This document shows, one piece after another, positions 25,354-34,157 of a stretch of DNA of 64,000 nt; the first letter of the stretch is position 1, and every line of letters begins with the position of its first letter. The position numbers and the translations under genes are program-made. Source of the stretch: Streptomyces sp. NBC_00425 (GTDB lineage Bacteria; Actinomycetota; Actinomycetes; Streptomycetales; Streptomycetaceae); contig NZ_CP107928.1 in the NCBI RefSeq assembly GCF_036030735.1, positions 5,022,001 to 5,086,000 of the forward strand, read 5' to 3'. Under the pieces are notes generated by a model. That model did no database searches. It had not been told where the DNA came from and saw nothing but the letters and a program-made list of their open reading frames with translations.

Positions 25354-26251
25354 GCACCCGGTCACCGCCCCCTCGGGCGACCAGACCCGTATCCACAACA
25401 TCGGCTACCGCAGCTACGACGGCCCCCGCCTCGGCCGCGCCTACGCCCGCCGCTCCCTGTACTCGCAGTCCCTGCGAGGCGCCTACGGCCTCGGCCGCTC
25501 GGTGAAGTCCAAGGTGCTGCCGATGCTGCTGTTCGTGGTGATCTGCGTGCCCGCGGCCATCATGGTCGCCGTGGCCGTCGCCACCAAGGCGAAGGAACTG
25601 CCGGTCGACTACACGCGATACGCGATCATCATGCAGGCGGTCATCAGCCTGTACGTCGCCTCGCAGGCGCCCCAGTCCGTCTCCCGCGACCTGCGCTTCA
25701 AGACCGTGCCGCTGTACTTCTCGCGGCCCATCGAGACCGCGGACTACGTGCGCGCCAAGTTCGCCGCCCTGGCCTCGGCGCTGTTCGTCCTCACCGCGGC
25801 CCCGCTGCTCGTGCTGTACGTCGGCGCGCTGCTGGCCAAGCTCGACTTCGCCGACCAGACCGAGGGATTCGGTCAGGGACTCGTCTCCGTGGCACTGCTC
25901 TCCCTGCTCTTCGCCGGCATCGGTCTGGTCATCGCCTCGGCGACGCCGCGGCGCGGCTTCGGCATCGCCGCCGTCATCGCCGTACTGACCATCTCCTACG
26001 GCGCCGTCTCCACGCTCCAGGCCATCGCCGAGGCCCAGAACAGCACCGGCTCCATCGCCTGGATCGGCCTCTTCTCGCCGGTCACGCTGGTCGACGGCGT
26101 GCAGTCGGCCTTCCTCGGCGCCACCTCCGCCTTCCCGGGCGGGATCGGTCCCACGAACGGAGAGGGCGTGGTCTACGTCCTCGTCCTCCTCGGCCTGATC
26201 GCCGCGAGCTACGGCCTCCTGATCCGCCGCTACCGGAAGGTGGGCCTGTGA
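25343..26251 (+). CDS. ABC transporter permease
   Basis: A 302-residue ABC-2-like permease with six predicted helices, starting at VLPMLLFVVICVPAAIMVAV and ending at YVLVLLGLIAASYGLLI. It pairs with the ATPase upstream and ends 4 bases into the next ATPase gene. Confidence 0.82.
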   Translation: MAVEHPVTAPSGDQTRIHNIGYRSYDGPRLGRAYARRSLYSQSLRGAYGLGRSVKSKVLPMLLFVVICVPAAIMVAVAVATKAKELPVDYTRYAIIMQAVISLYVASQAPQSVSRDLRFKTVPLYFSRPIETADYVRAKFAALASALFVLTAAPLLVLYVGALLAKLDFADQTEGFGQGLVSVALLSLLFAGIGLVIASATPRRGFGIAAVIAVLTISYGAVSTLQAIAEAQNSTGSIAWIGLFSPVTLVDGVQSAFLGATSAFPGGIGPTNGEGVVYVLVLLGLIAASYGLLIRRYRKVGL

Positions 26252-27159
26252 CCACGCTCAGCATCGACCACGTCTCCCGCTGGTTCGGCAACGTGGTCGC
26301 CGTCAACGACGTGACCATGACGATCGGCCCCGGCGTCACCGGCCTGCTCGGACCCAACGGCGCCGGCAAGTCCACCCTCATCAACATGATGGGCGGCTTC
26401 CTGGCGCCCTCCACCGGCACGGTCACCCTCGACGGACAGCCCGTCTGGCGCAACGAGGACATCTACCGGCACATCGGCGTCGTCCCCGAGCGCGAGGCGA
26501 TGTACGACTTCCTCACCGGCCGCGAGTTCGTCGTCGCCAACGCCGAACTGCACGGCCTGGGGGCCAAGGCCGCCCAGAAGGCGCTGGCCACGGTCGAGAT
26601 GGAGTACGCGCAGGACCGCAAGATCGCCACGTACTCCAAGGGCATGCGCCAGCGCGTGAAGATGGCGAGCGCCCTCGTGCACGACCCGTCGCTGCTGCTC
26701 CTCGACGAGCCGTTCAACGGCATGGACCCGCGCCAGCGCATGCAGCTGATGGACCTGCTGCGGCGCATGGGCGACGAAGGCCGCACCGTGCTGTTCTCGT
26801 CGCACATCCTCGAAGAGGTCGAGCAACTCGCCTGGCACATCGAGGTGGTCGTCGCGGGCCGGCACGCCGCCAGCGGCGACTTCCGCAAGATCCGCCGCCT
26901 GATGACCGACCGGCCGCACCGCTACCTGGTGCGCTCCAGCGACGACCGCGCTCTCGCGGCCGCGCTGATCGCCGACCCGTCGACCTCCGGCATCGAGGTC
27001 GACCTGGCGGAGGGCGCCTTGCGCGTCCAGGCCGTCGACTTCGGCCGCTTCACCACGCTGCTGCCCAAGGTCGCCAGGGACCACGGCATCCGGCTGCTCA
27101 CGGTCTCGCCGTCCGACGAGTCCCTCGAGTCCGTCTTCTCGTACCTGGTCGCGGCGTAG
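26248..27159 (+). CDS. ABC transporter ATP-binding protein
   Basis: A 303-residue ATPase: Walker A GPNGAGKSTL, signature YSKGMRQRVKMA, Walker B LLLLDEPFNGMDP, SSHILEEVE. The GTG start overlaps the upstream permease stop. It forms the second exporter of the operon with the gene at 27172. Confidence 0.85.
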   Translation: MTTLSIDHVSRWFGNVVAVNDVTMTIGPGVTGLLGPNGAGKSTLINMMGGFLAPSTGTVTLDGQPVWRNEDIYRHIGVVPEREAMYDFLTGREFVVANAELHGLGAKAAQKALATVEMEYAQDRKIATYSKGMRQRVKMASALVHDPSLLLLDEPFNGMDPRQRMQLMDLLRRMGDEGRTVLFSSHILEEVEQLAWHIEVVVAGRHAASGDFRKIRRLMTDRPHRYLVRSSDDRALAAALIADPSTSGIEVDLAEGALRVQAVDFGRFTTLLPKVARDHGIRLLTVSPSDESLESVFSYLVAA

Positions 27160-27171
27160 GAGGCCTTGGAG

Positions 27172-27891
27172 ATGTACGACCCCACAGTCGCCCGGCTCAC
27201 TTACCGGGCTCTGCTCGGCAAGCGCCGGGCCCTCATCCTGGGCGCCCTGCCCCTGCTGCTCATCGCGATCTCCGTGGTCGTGCGCGGCCTGGCCGGAGCC
27301 GACGACCAGACGGCGTCGGACCTGCTCGGCGGGCTCGCGCTCGCCACGATGGTCCCGATCATCGGCGTCATCGCGGGCACGGGCGCGATCGGCCCGGAGA
27401 TCGACGACGGTTCCGTGGTCTATCTGCTGTCCAAGCCGCTGAAGCGGCCCACGATCATCTTCACCAAGCTGATCGTGGCGATCGCGGTCACGATGGTCTT
27501 CTCGGCCCTGCCGACGCTGATCGCCGGCTTCATCCTCAACGGCAACGGCCAGCAGATCGCCGTGGCCTACACGGTGGCCGCGCTGGTCTCCTCCATCGCC
27601 TACGCCGCCCTGTTCCTGCTGCTGGGCACGGTGTCCCGGCACGCGGTGGTCTTCGGTCTGGTCTACGCCCTCGTCTGGGAGGCCCTGTTCGGCTCCCTGG
27701 TGCCGGGAGCCCGCACGCTCAGCGTCCAGCAGTGGTCGCTGGCCGTCGCCCACAAGGTGGCCGGCGGGGACCTCGTCACCTCGGACGTCGGACTGACCAC
27801 GGCCACGGTGCTGCTGGTCGCGGTGACCGTGCTGGCCACCTGGTACGCCGGCCAGAAGCTGCGGACGCTGACGCTCGCGGGAGAGGAGTGA
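27172..27891 (+). CDS. ABC transporter permease
   Basis: A 239-residue ABC-2 permease with six helices; GGAGG lies 7 bases upstream of the ATG. GPEIDDGSVVYLLSKPL is a typical ABC-2 cytoplasmic loop. Last gene of the four-gene exporter operon. Confidence 0.82.
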   Translation: MYDPTVARLTYRALLGKRRALILGALPLLLIAISVVVRGLAGADDQTASDLLGGLALATMVPIIGVIAGTGAIGPEIDDGSVVYLLSKPLKRPTIIFTKLIVAIAVTMVFSALPTLIAGFILNGNGQQIAVAYTVAALVSSIAYAALFLLLGTVSRHAVVFGLVYALVWEALFGSLVPGARTLSVQQWSLAVAHKVAGGDLVTSDVGLTTATVLLVAVTVLATWYAGQKLRTLTLAGEE

Positions 27892-28053
27892 GCGGCGCCC
27901 GCCGGGGGTGCCCGGGGCGTTCCTGACGGCGGCTTCACCGGCGTCTGCGCACACCGGGCCGAACGGCGGACACCGCTCGGCCCGGCCCCGCTCGACATGA
28001 CACGGCTCGACATGACACACCGCAGACACGGCAGGACACGGCAGGAGGACGGG

Positions 28054-28299
28054 ATGGCGGACGACATAGCGGCGGACGACGCCCGCGGACGGTCCGGGGA
28101 GGGCGAGGTCTGGGACGACCTCGTCCTGGACGAGGACTTCGTTCGGGCCGCCGGGACCTCCGAGCCGTCCGCCCGGGCCCGGATGCTCGCCGCACGATGG
28201 CGCGCCGAGGAGCCGGAGCCCCAGCCCTGGCGGTCGGACGAGCCGCCCGCGGGCTGGTTCTTCAGCAAGGCGCGGCGGCGCAGGTGGCGCCGCCGCTAG
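28054..28299 (+). CDS. Small hypothetical protein with basic C-terminus
   Basis: An 81-residue protein with AGGAGG upstream of its ATG. An acidic first half (EVWDDLVLDEDFVRAA) leads to a Trp/Pro segment (PQPWRSDEPPAGWFF) and a strongly basic end (KARRRRWRRR). No membrane segment. It follows the ABC operon by 162 bases. Family not recognised. Confidence 0.65.
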   Translation: MADDIAADDARGRSGEGEVWDDLVLDEDFVRAAGTSEPSARARMLAARWRAEEPEPQPWRSDEPPAGWFFSKARRRRWRRR

Positions 28300-28514
28300 G
28301 CGTGTTTCGAAAGTCCCCTCTGCGGGGGCGACGCCTGGCACGCGCCCTGGGCCTCCGGACCGCCCGCCCGGGCACTGTTTTCGCACGGGTGTTTTATTCG
28401 GTGGCGTCCGGCTCACGCCCAGGGCAGAGTGGTCGTACGCGCAAGGCCGCAAGGCCCGCAGCGCGGACGGCCGGAGGGGATCCGGCGTCACCAGACCGGG
28501 AGAGGAGTCCGACG
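28300..28514. other. Intergenic stretch without recognised features
   Basis: This 215-base stretch has no gene with a credible ribosome site. Part of it (TGTTTTCGCACGGGTGTTTTATT near 28376-28399, quoted here only by position) is less GC-rich than its surroundings and may hold a promoter for the short frame or tRNA that follows. Confidence 0.3.
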
Positions 28515-28574
28515 ATGTCCATGCACGGCGCGTCGAACTCCCTTCAGGGCAGCCGGCGGCAGGTTCCGGAGTAG
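28515..28574 (+). CDS. Possible very small peptide (19 aa)
   Basis: A 19-codon frame (MSMHGASNS...RRQVPE) preceded by GGAGAGGAG at good spacing. The ribosome site is the only support; it could be a leader peptide or the relic of a larger gene. Confidence 0.3.
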   Translation: MSMHGASNSLQGSRRQVPE

Positions 28575-28665
28575 TTACCCCTCCGACGAACCGCACCGCA
28601 TACGGGAGCTGCCCGGGGCGGCCGCTTCGAGCACGCGATGTCGCTCTCGCGTGGGCCGCCCACCC

Positions 28666-28752
<87 letters not shown>

Positions 28753-28880
28753 GAGACGTTGTCACCGGGACCGGGCGAGGTTCGGCGCAAGGGTTTCTTG
28801 AGGGGTGTCCCCTGGGTGTGCCCTCCAACGCGCTGAATCTGCGGGCAGGTTCGGTCCTGCGGGCCGGTGGGGGCTGGTCG

Positions 28881-28962
28881 CGCAGTTCCCCGCGCCCCCT
28901 GATCGCCTGCGGCGATCTTTGTGCGGTTCCCCGCGCACCTGTCTGCGCCGCTGATCGCCTGA
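28881..28962. repeat. Streptomyces-type GTTCCCCGCGC intergenic repeat, two copies
   Basis: GCAGTTCCCCGCGCCCCCTGATCGCC (by position 28882-28907) and GGTTCCCCGCGCACCT followed by CTGATCGCCTG (28925-28961) are two imperfect copies of a motif common after Streptomyces genes. No gene is seen between the tRNA and 29023. Confidence 0.45.
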
Positions 28963-29022
28963 GGTCATGCCCGCGCCGTTCCCCGTGTTCCCTGGCCGCG
29001 CCCCCCCGGGTGTTCCCGGGGG

Positions 29023-29841
29023 TCAGGGGAGGAGGGCTTCCAGGGTGGTGGCGATGCCGTCGGCGTCGTTGGAGGCGGTGATCTCGTCCGCCACCGCCTT
29101 CAGTTCCGCGTGCGCGTTGGCCATGGCCACGCCGCGGGCGGACCAGGCGAACATCGGGATGTCGTTGGGCATGTCGCCGAAGGCGATCGTGTCGGCGGCC
29201 TTGAGACCCAGGCGGCGGGCGGCCAGTGAGAGGCCCGTGGCCTTGGAGAGCCCCAGAGGGAGCAGCTCCACGATGCCCGCACCGGCCACGGCGACCGTGA
29301 CGAAACCTCCCGCGGCCCTGCGGGCCGCCTCGGCCAGCGCGTCGTCGGAGAGTTCGGGATGCTGGATGAAGATCTTGTTCAGCGGGGCCGACCACAGGTC
29401 GGACGCGTCCGTCAGCGGGGTCGACTGCAGGGTGCCCCTGAGCGCGTAGCCGGGGCCCACCAGTACCTCCCCGTCCAGACCGCCCCGGCTGGCCGCCAGG
29501 TGCAGCGGGCCGACCTCGGCCTCGATCTTGGCGAGGGCCACGCCGGCCAGTTGCCGGTCCAGCGTCACCGCCGTCAGCAGACGGTGCTCGCCCGCGTGGT
29601 ACACCTGGGCGCCCTGTCCGCAGACCGCGAGGCCGTCGTAGCCGAGGTCGTCGAGGATGTGCCGGGTCCACGGGACCGCGCGGCCCGTCACGACGATGTG
29701 CACGGCCCCCGCCGCGGTGGCCGCGGCGAGGGCGTCCCGGGTGCGCTGCGAGATCGTGTCGTCGGAGCGCAGGAGCGTCCCGTCGAGGTCGGTCGCGATC
29801 AGCCGGTGGGGGAACCGTCCGGTGCCAGGCTCGGTGCTCAC
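29023..29841 (-). CDS. Cof-type HAD-IIB family phosphatase
   Basis: A 272-residue HAD phosphatase: [11 protein letters not shown] motif I, VVTGRAV motif [15 protein letters not shown] motif IV. GTG start at 29841 overlaps the serS stop by 4 bases (GTGA), so it is translated with serS. It is similar in build to the protein at 1896-2765. A house-cleaning phosphatase role is plausible. Confidence 0.85.
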   Translation of the reverse strand: MSTEPGTGRFPHRLIATDLDGTLLRSDDTISQRTRDALAAATAAGAVHIVVTGRAVPWTRHILDDLGYDGLAVCGQGAQVYHAGEHRLLTAVTLDRQLAGVALAKIEAEVGPLHLAASRGGLDGEVLVGPGYALRGTLQSTPLTDASDLWSAPLNKIFIQHPELSDDALAEAARRAAGGFVTVAVAGAGIVELLPLGLSKATGLSLAARRLGLKAADTIAFGDMPNDIPMFAWSARGVAMANAHAELKAVADEITASNDADGIATTLEALLP

Positions 29842-31115
29842 TTGGCGACCGGCTCCAGGACCTCCCGGCCGCCGAGGTACGGGCGCAGCACCTCGGGCAC
29901 GTACACGGAACCGTCGGCCTGCTGGTGGTTCTCCAGGATGGCGACGATCGTGCGCGGGACGGCGCACAGCGTGCCGTTCAGCGTGGCCAGCGGGCGGACC
30001 TGCTTGCCCTCGCGGACGCGGATCGACAGGCGGCGGGACTGGAACTCGGTGCAGTCCGACGTCGAGGTCAGCTCGCGGTACTTGCCCTGCGTCGGGATCC
30101 AGGCCTCGCAGTCGAACTTGCGGGCGGCCGAGGAACCGAGGTCGCCGGAGGCGACGTCGATGACCCGGAACGGCAGCTCCAGCGCGGACAGCCACTGCTT
30201 CTCCCACGCCAGCAGGCGCTGGTGCTCGGCCTGCGAGTCCTCGGGCACGACGTACGAGAACATCTCCACCTTGTCGAACTGGTGGACGCGGAAGATGCCC
30301 TTGGTGTCCTTGCCGTGCGAGCCGGCCTCGCGGCGGAAGCAGGGCGAGAAGCCCGCGTAGCGCAGGGGCAGCTTGTCCGCGTCGATGATCTCGTCCATGT
30401 GGTACGCGGCGAGCGGGACCTCGGAGGTGCCGACCAGGTAGAGGTCGTCCTTGTCGAGGTGGTAGACGTCCTGGGCGGCCTGGCCGAGGAAGCCGGTGCC
30501 GGCCATCGACTGCGGGCGCACCAGCGCGGGGGTGAGCATCGGCGTGAAGCCGGCCGCCGTGGCCTGCGCGATCGCCGCGTTCACCAGGGCCAGCTCCAGC
30601 AGGGCGCCGACGCCGGTGAGGAAGTAGAAGCGGGAGCCGGAGACCTTGGCGCCGCGTTCGACGTCGATCGCGCCGAGGATCTGGCCGAGCTCGAGGTGGT
30701 CCTTGGGCTCGAAGCCCTCGGCGCCGAAGTCACGGATCGTGCCGTGCGTCTCGAGGGTGACGAAGTCCTCCTCGCCGCCCACGGGCACGTCGGGGTGCAC
30801 GAGGTTCCCGAGCCGCTGGAGCAGCTCCTGCGTCTCGGCGACAGCCGCGTCGCGTTCGGCGTCGGCGGCCTTGACGTCGGCGGCGAGCTGGCTCGCCTTC
30901 TTCAGCAGCTCGACCTTCTCGTCCGCGGAGGCCTTGGGGATGAGCTTGCCGAGCGACCGCTGTTCGGCGCGCAGCTCGTCGAAGCGGACGCCGGACGACC
31001 TGCGCCGCTCGTCGGCAGAGAGGAGGGAGTCGACGAGCGCGACGTCCTCTCCACGGGCGCGCTGGGAGGCGCGCGCACGGTCGGGGTCCTCACGGAGCAG
31101 GCGAAGGTCAATCAC
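29838..31115 (-). CDS. serS: Seryl-tRNA synthetase
   Basis: A 425-residue class II synthetase that charges tRNA-Ser. The N-terminal coiled-coil arm fills residues 30-100. The active-site core shows [12 protein letters not shown], motif 2 [21 protein letters not shown] and motif 3 with the preceding [15 protein letters not shown]. Length is normal. Two tRNA-Ser genes lie in the same window. The first gene of an operon with the HAD phosphatase. Confidence 0.97.
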   Translation of the reverse strand: MIDLRLLREDPDRARASQRARGEDVALVDSLLSADERRRSSGVRFDELRAEQRSLGKLIPKASADEKVELLKKASQLAADVKAADAERDAAVAETQELLQRLGNLVHPDVPVGGEEDFVTLETHGTIRDFGAEGFEPKDHLELGQILGAIDVERGAKVSGSRFYFLTGVGALLELALVNAAIAQATAAGFTPMLTPALVRPQSMAGTGFLGQAAQDVYHLDKDDLYLVGTSEVPLAAYHMDEIIDADKLPLRYAGFSPCFRREAGSHGKDTKGIFRVHQFDKVEMFSYVVPEDSQAEHQRLLAWEKQWLSALELPFRVIDVASGDLGSSAARKFDCEAWIPTQGKYRELTSTSDCTEFQSRRLSIRVREGKQVRPLATLNGTLCAVPRTIVAILENHQQADGSVYVPEVLRPYLGGREVLEPVAK

Positions 31116-31654
31116 GCGGCCAAGGCTACCCGTGCGGGGTCGGCGCTCACGACTCCCATTCCGAGTCCGCCGTCCGGACTTCCGAATCGCGACTTACGTT
31201 GCGTTATGAGTGAATTGCCCAGCGTGTCAATAAAACGCGTCTCACTCCCTGGGACGGACTATGTGACGGGCGTCTCATTGACTCGATTTCCTTGCGGTGT
31301 ACGGGATTTGGGGGCGGAGTTGTCCACAGGGGTCCGCGCCTCGTGTGAGTTATCCACAGGGTGTGCGAAAGGTCTGTGGACATCGGAATGGATCATTCCA
31401 AGGCCTGGCCGCCCTGGGTCGAATTCCTTGCCCGAACGCCACTCGCAGCCACTTTCGGGTGGAATTGCGTCGCTCCAAAGGATTGATCGAAGGAAACAGG
31501 TGGACGAAGGGTGACGTGCGGGTTGCGAGCCGCCCTGAGGGGACACGGGCCGATTTGTCGACTGCGTGGTACTTCGTTGTCGACTTGTCCCCAGGTCGAG
31601 AAGCAGGCCTGTGGATAACTTCTGTGGATAACGAAGATATGCAGGTAGGACTGG
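31116..31654. promoter_or_regulatory. Gap with a cluster of DnaA boxes, group 2
   Basis: This 539-base gap lies upstream of serS and 3' of pheA. It holds four perfect DnaA boxes: TTGTCCACA (31320-31328), TTATCCACA (31350-31358) and two TGTGGATAA (31610-31618, 31623-31631). Near matches are at 31375-31383 and 31585-31593. The stretch is less GC-rich than its neighbours and codes for nothing recognisable. It resembles a DnaA-titrating or replication-control locus rather than oriC, because dnaA and dnaN are not adjacent. Confidence 0.65.
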
Positions 31655-32587
31655 CTAGAAACGGCCGTCCTGGCAGCGCGCCACCCAGTCCGAGGCCGCC
31701 ACGAACTCGGCGTCCGAGGTCCCCGGAAGCGGCGCCGGGACGTCCGCAGCGCTCACCTCCGCACGCGGGTACGAGCCCAGGAAGCGCACCTCGCGGCAGA
31801 TCCGCTTCAGCCCCATGAGCGCCTCGGCCATCCGGCGGTCGGTGATGTGCCCCTCGGCGTCGATGCAGAAGCAGTAGTTGCCGATACCGGCGCCCGTCGG
31901 CCGGGACTGCAGCACCATGAGGTTGACGCCCCGGGTGGCGAACTCGCCCAGCAGGTCGCGCAGACCGCCGGGATGGTCGTCCCGCTGCCACAGCACCACG
32001 GACGTCTTGTCCGCACCGGTCGGCGCGGCAGGCCGGGCGGGCCGGCCCACCAGCACGAACCGGGTCTGCGCGTTCTCGGCGTCGTGGATCCCCGTCTCCA
32101 GGGCGGTGAGCCCGTACCGGGCGGCCGCGAACTCGCCCGCGAAGGCGGCGTCGTATCGGCCCTCCTGTACCAGCCGGGCGGCGTCCGCGTTCGAGGCGGC
32201 CGACTCCCACACGGCGTCCGGCAGGTTCGCCTTCAGCCAGTTGCGCACCTGCGGCTGCGCCGCCGGGTGGGCGGAGACCGTCTTGATGTCCGACAGCGCC
32301 GTGCCGGGCCGGGCGAGCAGCGCGAAGGTGATCGACAGGAGCACTTCGCGGTAGATCATCAGCGGGGTGCCGGCGACCAGCGCGTCGAGCGTGGTGGTGA
32401 TCCCGCCCTCGACGGAGTTCTCGATGGGCACGAACGCGGCCTCGGCCTCGCCGGTGCGCACCGCGTCGAGCGCGGACTGCACCGACACGTAAGGGATCAG
32501 CTGCCGGGTGGCCGCCTCCGGAAGCGTGCGCAGGGCGACCTCCGTGAAGGTGCCCTCGGGGCCGAGATACGCATAGCTCGCTGGCAT
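31655..32587 (-). CDS. pheA: Prephenate dehydratase
   Basis: A 310-residue enzyme converting prephenate to phenylpyruvate in phenylalanine synthesis. The catalytic part begins YLGPEGTFTEVAL and includes VPIENSVEGGI; the C-terminal ACT domain starts near residue 200 (TSVVLWQRDDHPGGL) and contains LMVLQSRPTGAGIGNYCF, the ligand-binding loop for feedback control by Phe. Ends with a short Ala/Pro-rich tail. Confidence 0.95.
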   Translation of the reverse strand: MPASYAYLGPEGTFTEVALRTLPEAATRQLIPYVSVQSALDAVRTGEAEAAFVPIENSVEGGITTTLDALVAGTPLMIYREVLLSITFALLARPGTALSDIKTVSAHPAAQPQVRNWLKANLPDAVWESAASNADAARLVQEGRYDAAFAGEFAAARYGLTALETGIHDAENAQTRFVLVGRPARPAAPTGADKTSVVLWQRDDHPGGLRDLLGEFATRGVNLMVLQSRPTGAGIGNYCFCIDAEGHITDRRMAEALMGLKRICREVRFLGSYPRAEVSAADVPAPLPGTSDAEFVAASDWVARCQDGRF

Positions 32588-32698
32588 GACCTCACCCTAA
32601 TGGCCCTTGTGCGGCGGGGCGCACGCGTCTCACGACTCCCCCTCGCAGGAATGAATCCGCCCGCGAAGGCGTAACCTCCCGCAGCCGCCACCATCCAC

Positions 32699-32746
32699 CG
32701 GCACGGCACGGCACGGCACGGCACGGCACGGCATCGGCACGGCACC
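32699..32746. repeat. GGCAC pentanucleotide repeat
   Basis: Seven tandem GGCAC units run from about 32700, are interrupted once by ATC, then two more follow. The repeat lies between pheA and the dtpA stop and upstream of pheA's promoter region. Confidence 0.75.
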
Positions 32747-32795
32747 GTCCGTCGCGGTGTGCCCTCGTCGTGCGGGGTCCGGACCGCCGCCCGTC

Positions 32796-34151
32796 TCACG
32801 CCTCCAGCAGTCGCTGCCCCACGTACTCGCCCTTCGCCGCACCGCCCGGCACCGCGAACAGCCCGCTCGACTCGTGGCGGATGTACTGCGACAGGGCGTC
32901 CCCGCGGTCGAGCTTGCGCTGCACGGTGACGAAGCCGCGCAGCGGGTCCGCCTGCCAGCAGATGAACAGCAGACCCGCGTCCGGAGTGCCGTCCGGGTCG
33001 ATGCCGTCGTGGTAGGAGAAGGGGCGTCGCAGCATCGCCGCGCCGCCGTTCTGGTCGGGGCGGGTGATACGGGCGTGCGCGTTGATCGGGACGACCAGGT
33101 CGCCGTTCGCGTCCGTCTTCTCCAGGTCCATCTCGGTCGTCTCGGTGCCCCCGGACAGCGCCGCTCCGTCCGCCTTCCGGCGCCCGACGACCTGCTCCTG
33201 CGCCTTCAGCGACAGCTTCTCCCAGTCGTCGAGGAGCATCCGGATCCGGCGGACGACGGCGTAGGAGCCGTTCGCCATCCACGCAGGGTCCTTCCCGCTG
33301 TCCGCCGGGACGAAGATGCGCTGGTCGAAGTCGGCCTCGGCCGGCTTGGGGTTGCGGGTCCCGTCCATCTGGCCCATCAGGTTCCGGGCCGTCATGGGGT
33401 GGGCCGTCGCGCCCGGCGTCCGGTTGAAGCCGTTCATCTGCCAGCGGACCTTCGCCGCACCGCCCGCGTCCTTCTGGACGGCCCGCAGGGCGTGGAAGGC
33501 GACCAGGGCGTCGTCCGCGCCGATCTGCACCCAGAGGTCGCCGTTGCTGCGGGTCGCGTCGAGATGGTCGGAGGAGAAGGCGGGAAGCGGGTCCAGGGCG
33601 ACCGGGCGCTGCTTCTCCAGTCCGGTGCGGGCGAAGAAGCTGTTGCCGAAACCGAAGGTGACCGTCAGTGAGGACGGTCCGGCGTCCCGGGCCACATCCG
33701 TGTCGTCGTGTGCGGCCGCCTCGCCCGCCATCAGCAGCCGGGCCGTCTCCGACCAGCGACGCAGCAGCGCGGCGGCCTCCTTGCGCCCGGCGCCGGCCGC
33801 GAGGTCGAAGGCGATGAGATGGCCGCGGGCCTGGAGGCCCTGGGTGATGCCGGGCTGATGTTTCACGTGGAACATCGCCTGCCCCGCCCCGACCGACGAC
33901 AACGGCGTCGCCTGGGCGGGCGCCGCCGCGTACCCCACGGCCACGCCTGCCGCGCCGAGGACGAGTCCCGAGGCGCCGGCTGCGCCGAGCAGCCGGCGTC
34001 GGGTCAGGTCCTTGACGGGGGACTCCGCCGAGGCGGGCCGCTCAGCGCTCTCGCCGGCCGGGGCGGGGGCCGGAGCAAGGGTTTCCGGGGCGCGGGCCCC
34101 GGTGGAACGAGACACGGGGGTGGGGGCCTCGGGGAGGGACTGGTCGGGCAT
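32796..34151 (-). CDS. dtpA: Dye-decolorising peroxidase, Tat-exported (DtpA/EfeB type)
   Basis: A 451-residue heme peroxidase. A twin-arginine signal (LTRRRLLGAAGASGLVLG) starts near residue 50 after an unusually long Pro/Ala-rich N-terminus; an internal start closer to the signal is possible. DyP motifs are GQMDGTRNP (distal GxxDG with Asp) and RRPFSYHDG (proximal heme His). It is the last gene of a copper operon, and in Streptomyces DtpA belongs to the copper-trafficking path that matures the oxidase GlxA. A parS-like site lies inside the gene. Confidence 0.88.
   Translation of the reverse strand: MPDQSLPEAPTPVSRSTGARAPETLAPAPAPAGESAERPASAESPVKDLTRRRLLGAAGASGLVLGAAGVAVGYAAAPAQATPLSSVGAGQAMFHVKHQPGITQGLQARGHLIAFDLAAGAGRKEAAALLRRWSETARLLMAGEAAAHDDTDVARDAGPSSLTVTFGFGNSFFARTGLEKQRPVALDPLPAFSSDHLDATRSNGDLWVQIGADDALVAFHALRAVQKDAGGAAKVRWQMNGFNRTPGATAHPMTARNLMGQMDGTRNPKPAEADFDQRIFVPADSGKDPAWMANGSYAVVRRIRMLLDDWEKLSLKAQEQVVGRRKADGAALSGGTETTEMDLEKTDANGDLVVPINAHARITRPDQNGGAAMLRRPFSYHDGIDPDGTPDAGLLFICWQADPLRGFVTVQRKLDRGDALSQYIRHESSGLFAVPGGAAKGEYVGQRLLEA
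33859..33874. promoter_or_regulatory. parS variant inside dtpA
   Basis: TGTTTCACGTGGAACA differs from the perfect parS palindrome at one base. Read on the coding strand it encodes Met-Phe-His-Val-Lys-His in the region just after the Tat signal, so a ParB site is embedded in the protein code. Confidence 0.75.
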
Positions 34152-34157
34152 GGGGGG

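Noticed and set aside
31116-31654. oriC itself
   Set aside because: There are too few DnaA boxes for a Streptomyces origin, and dnaA and dnaN are not adjacent.
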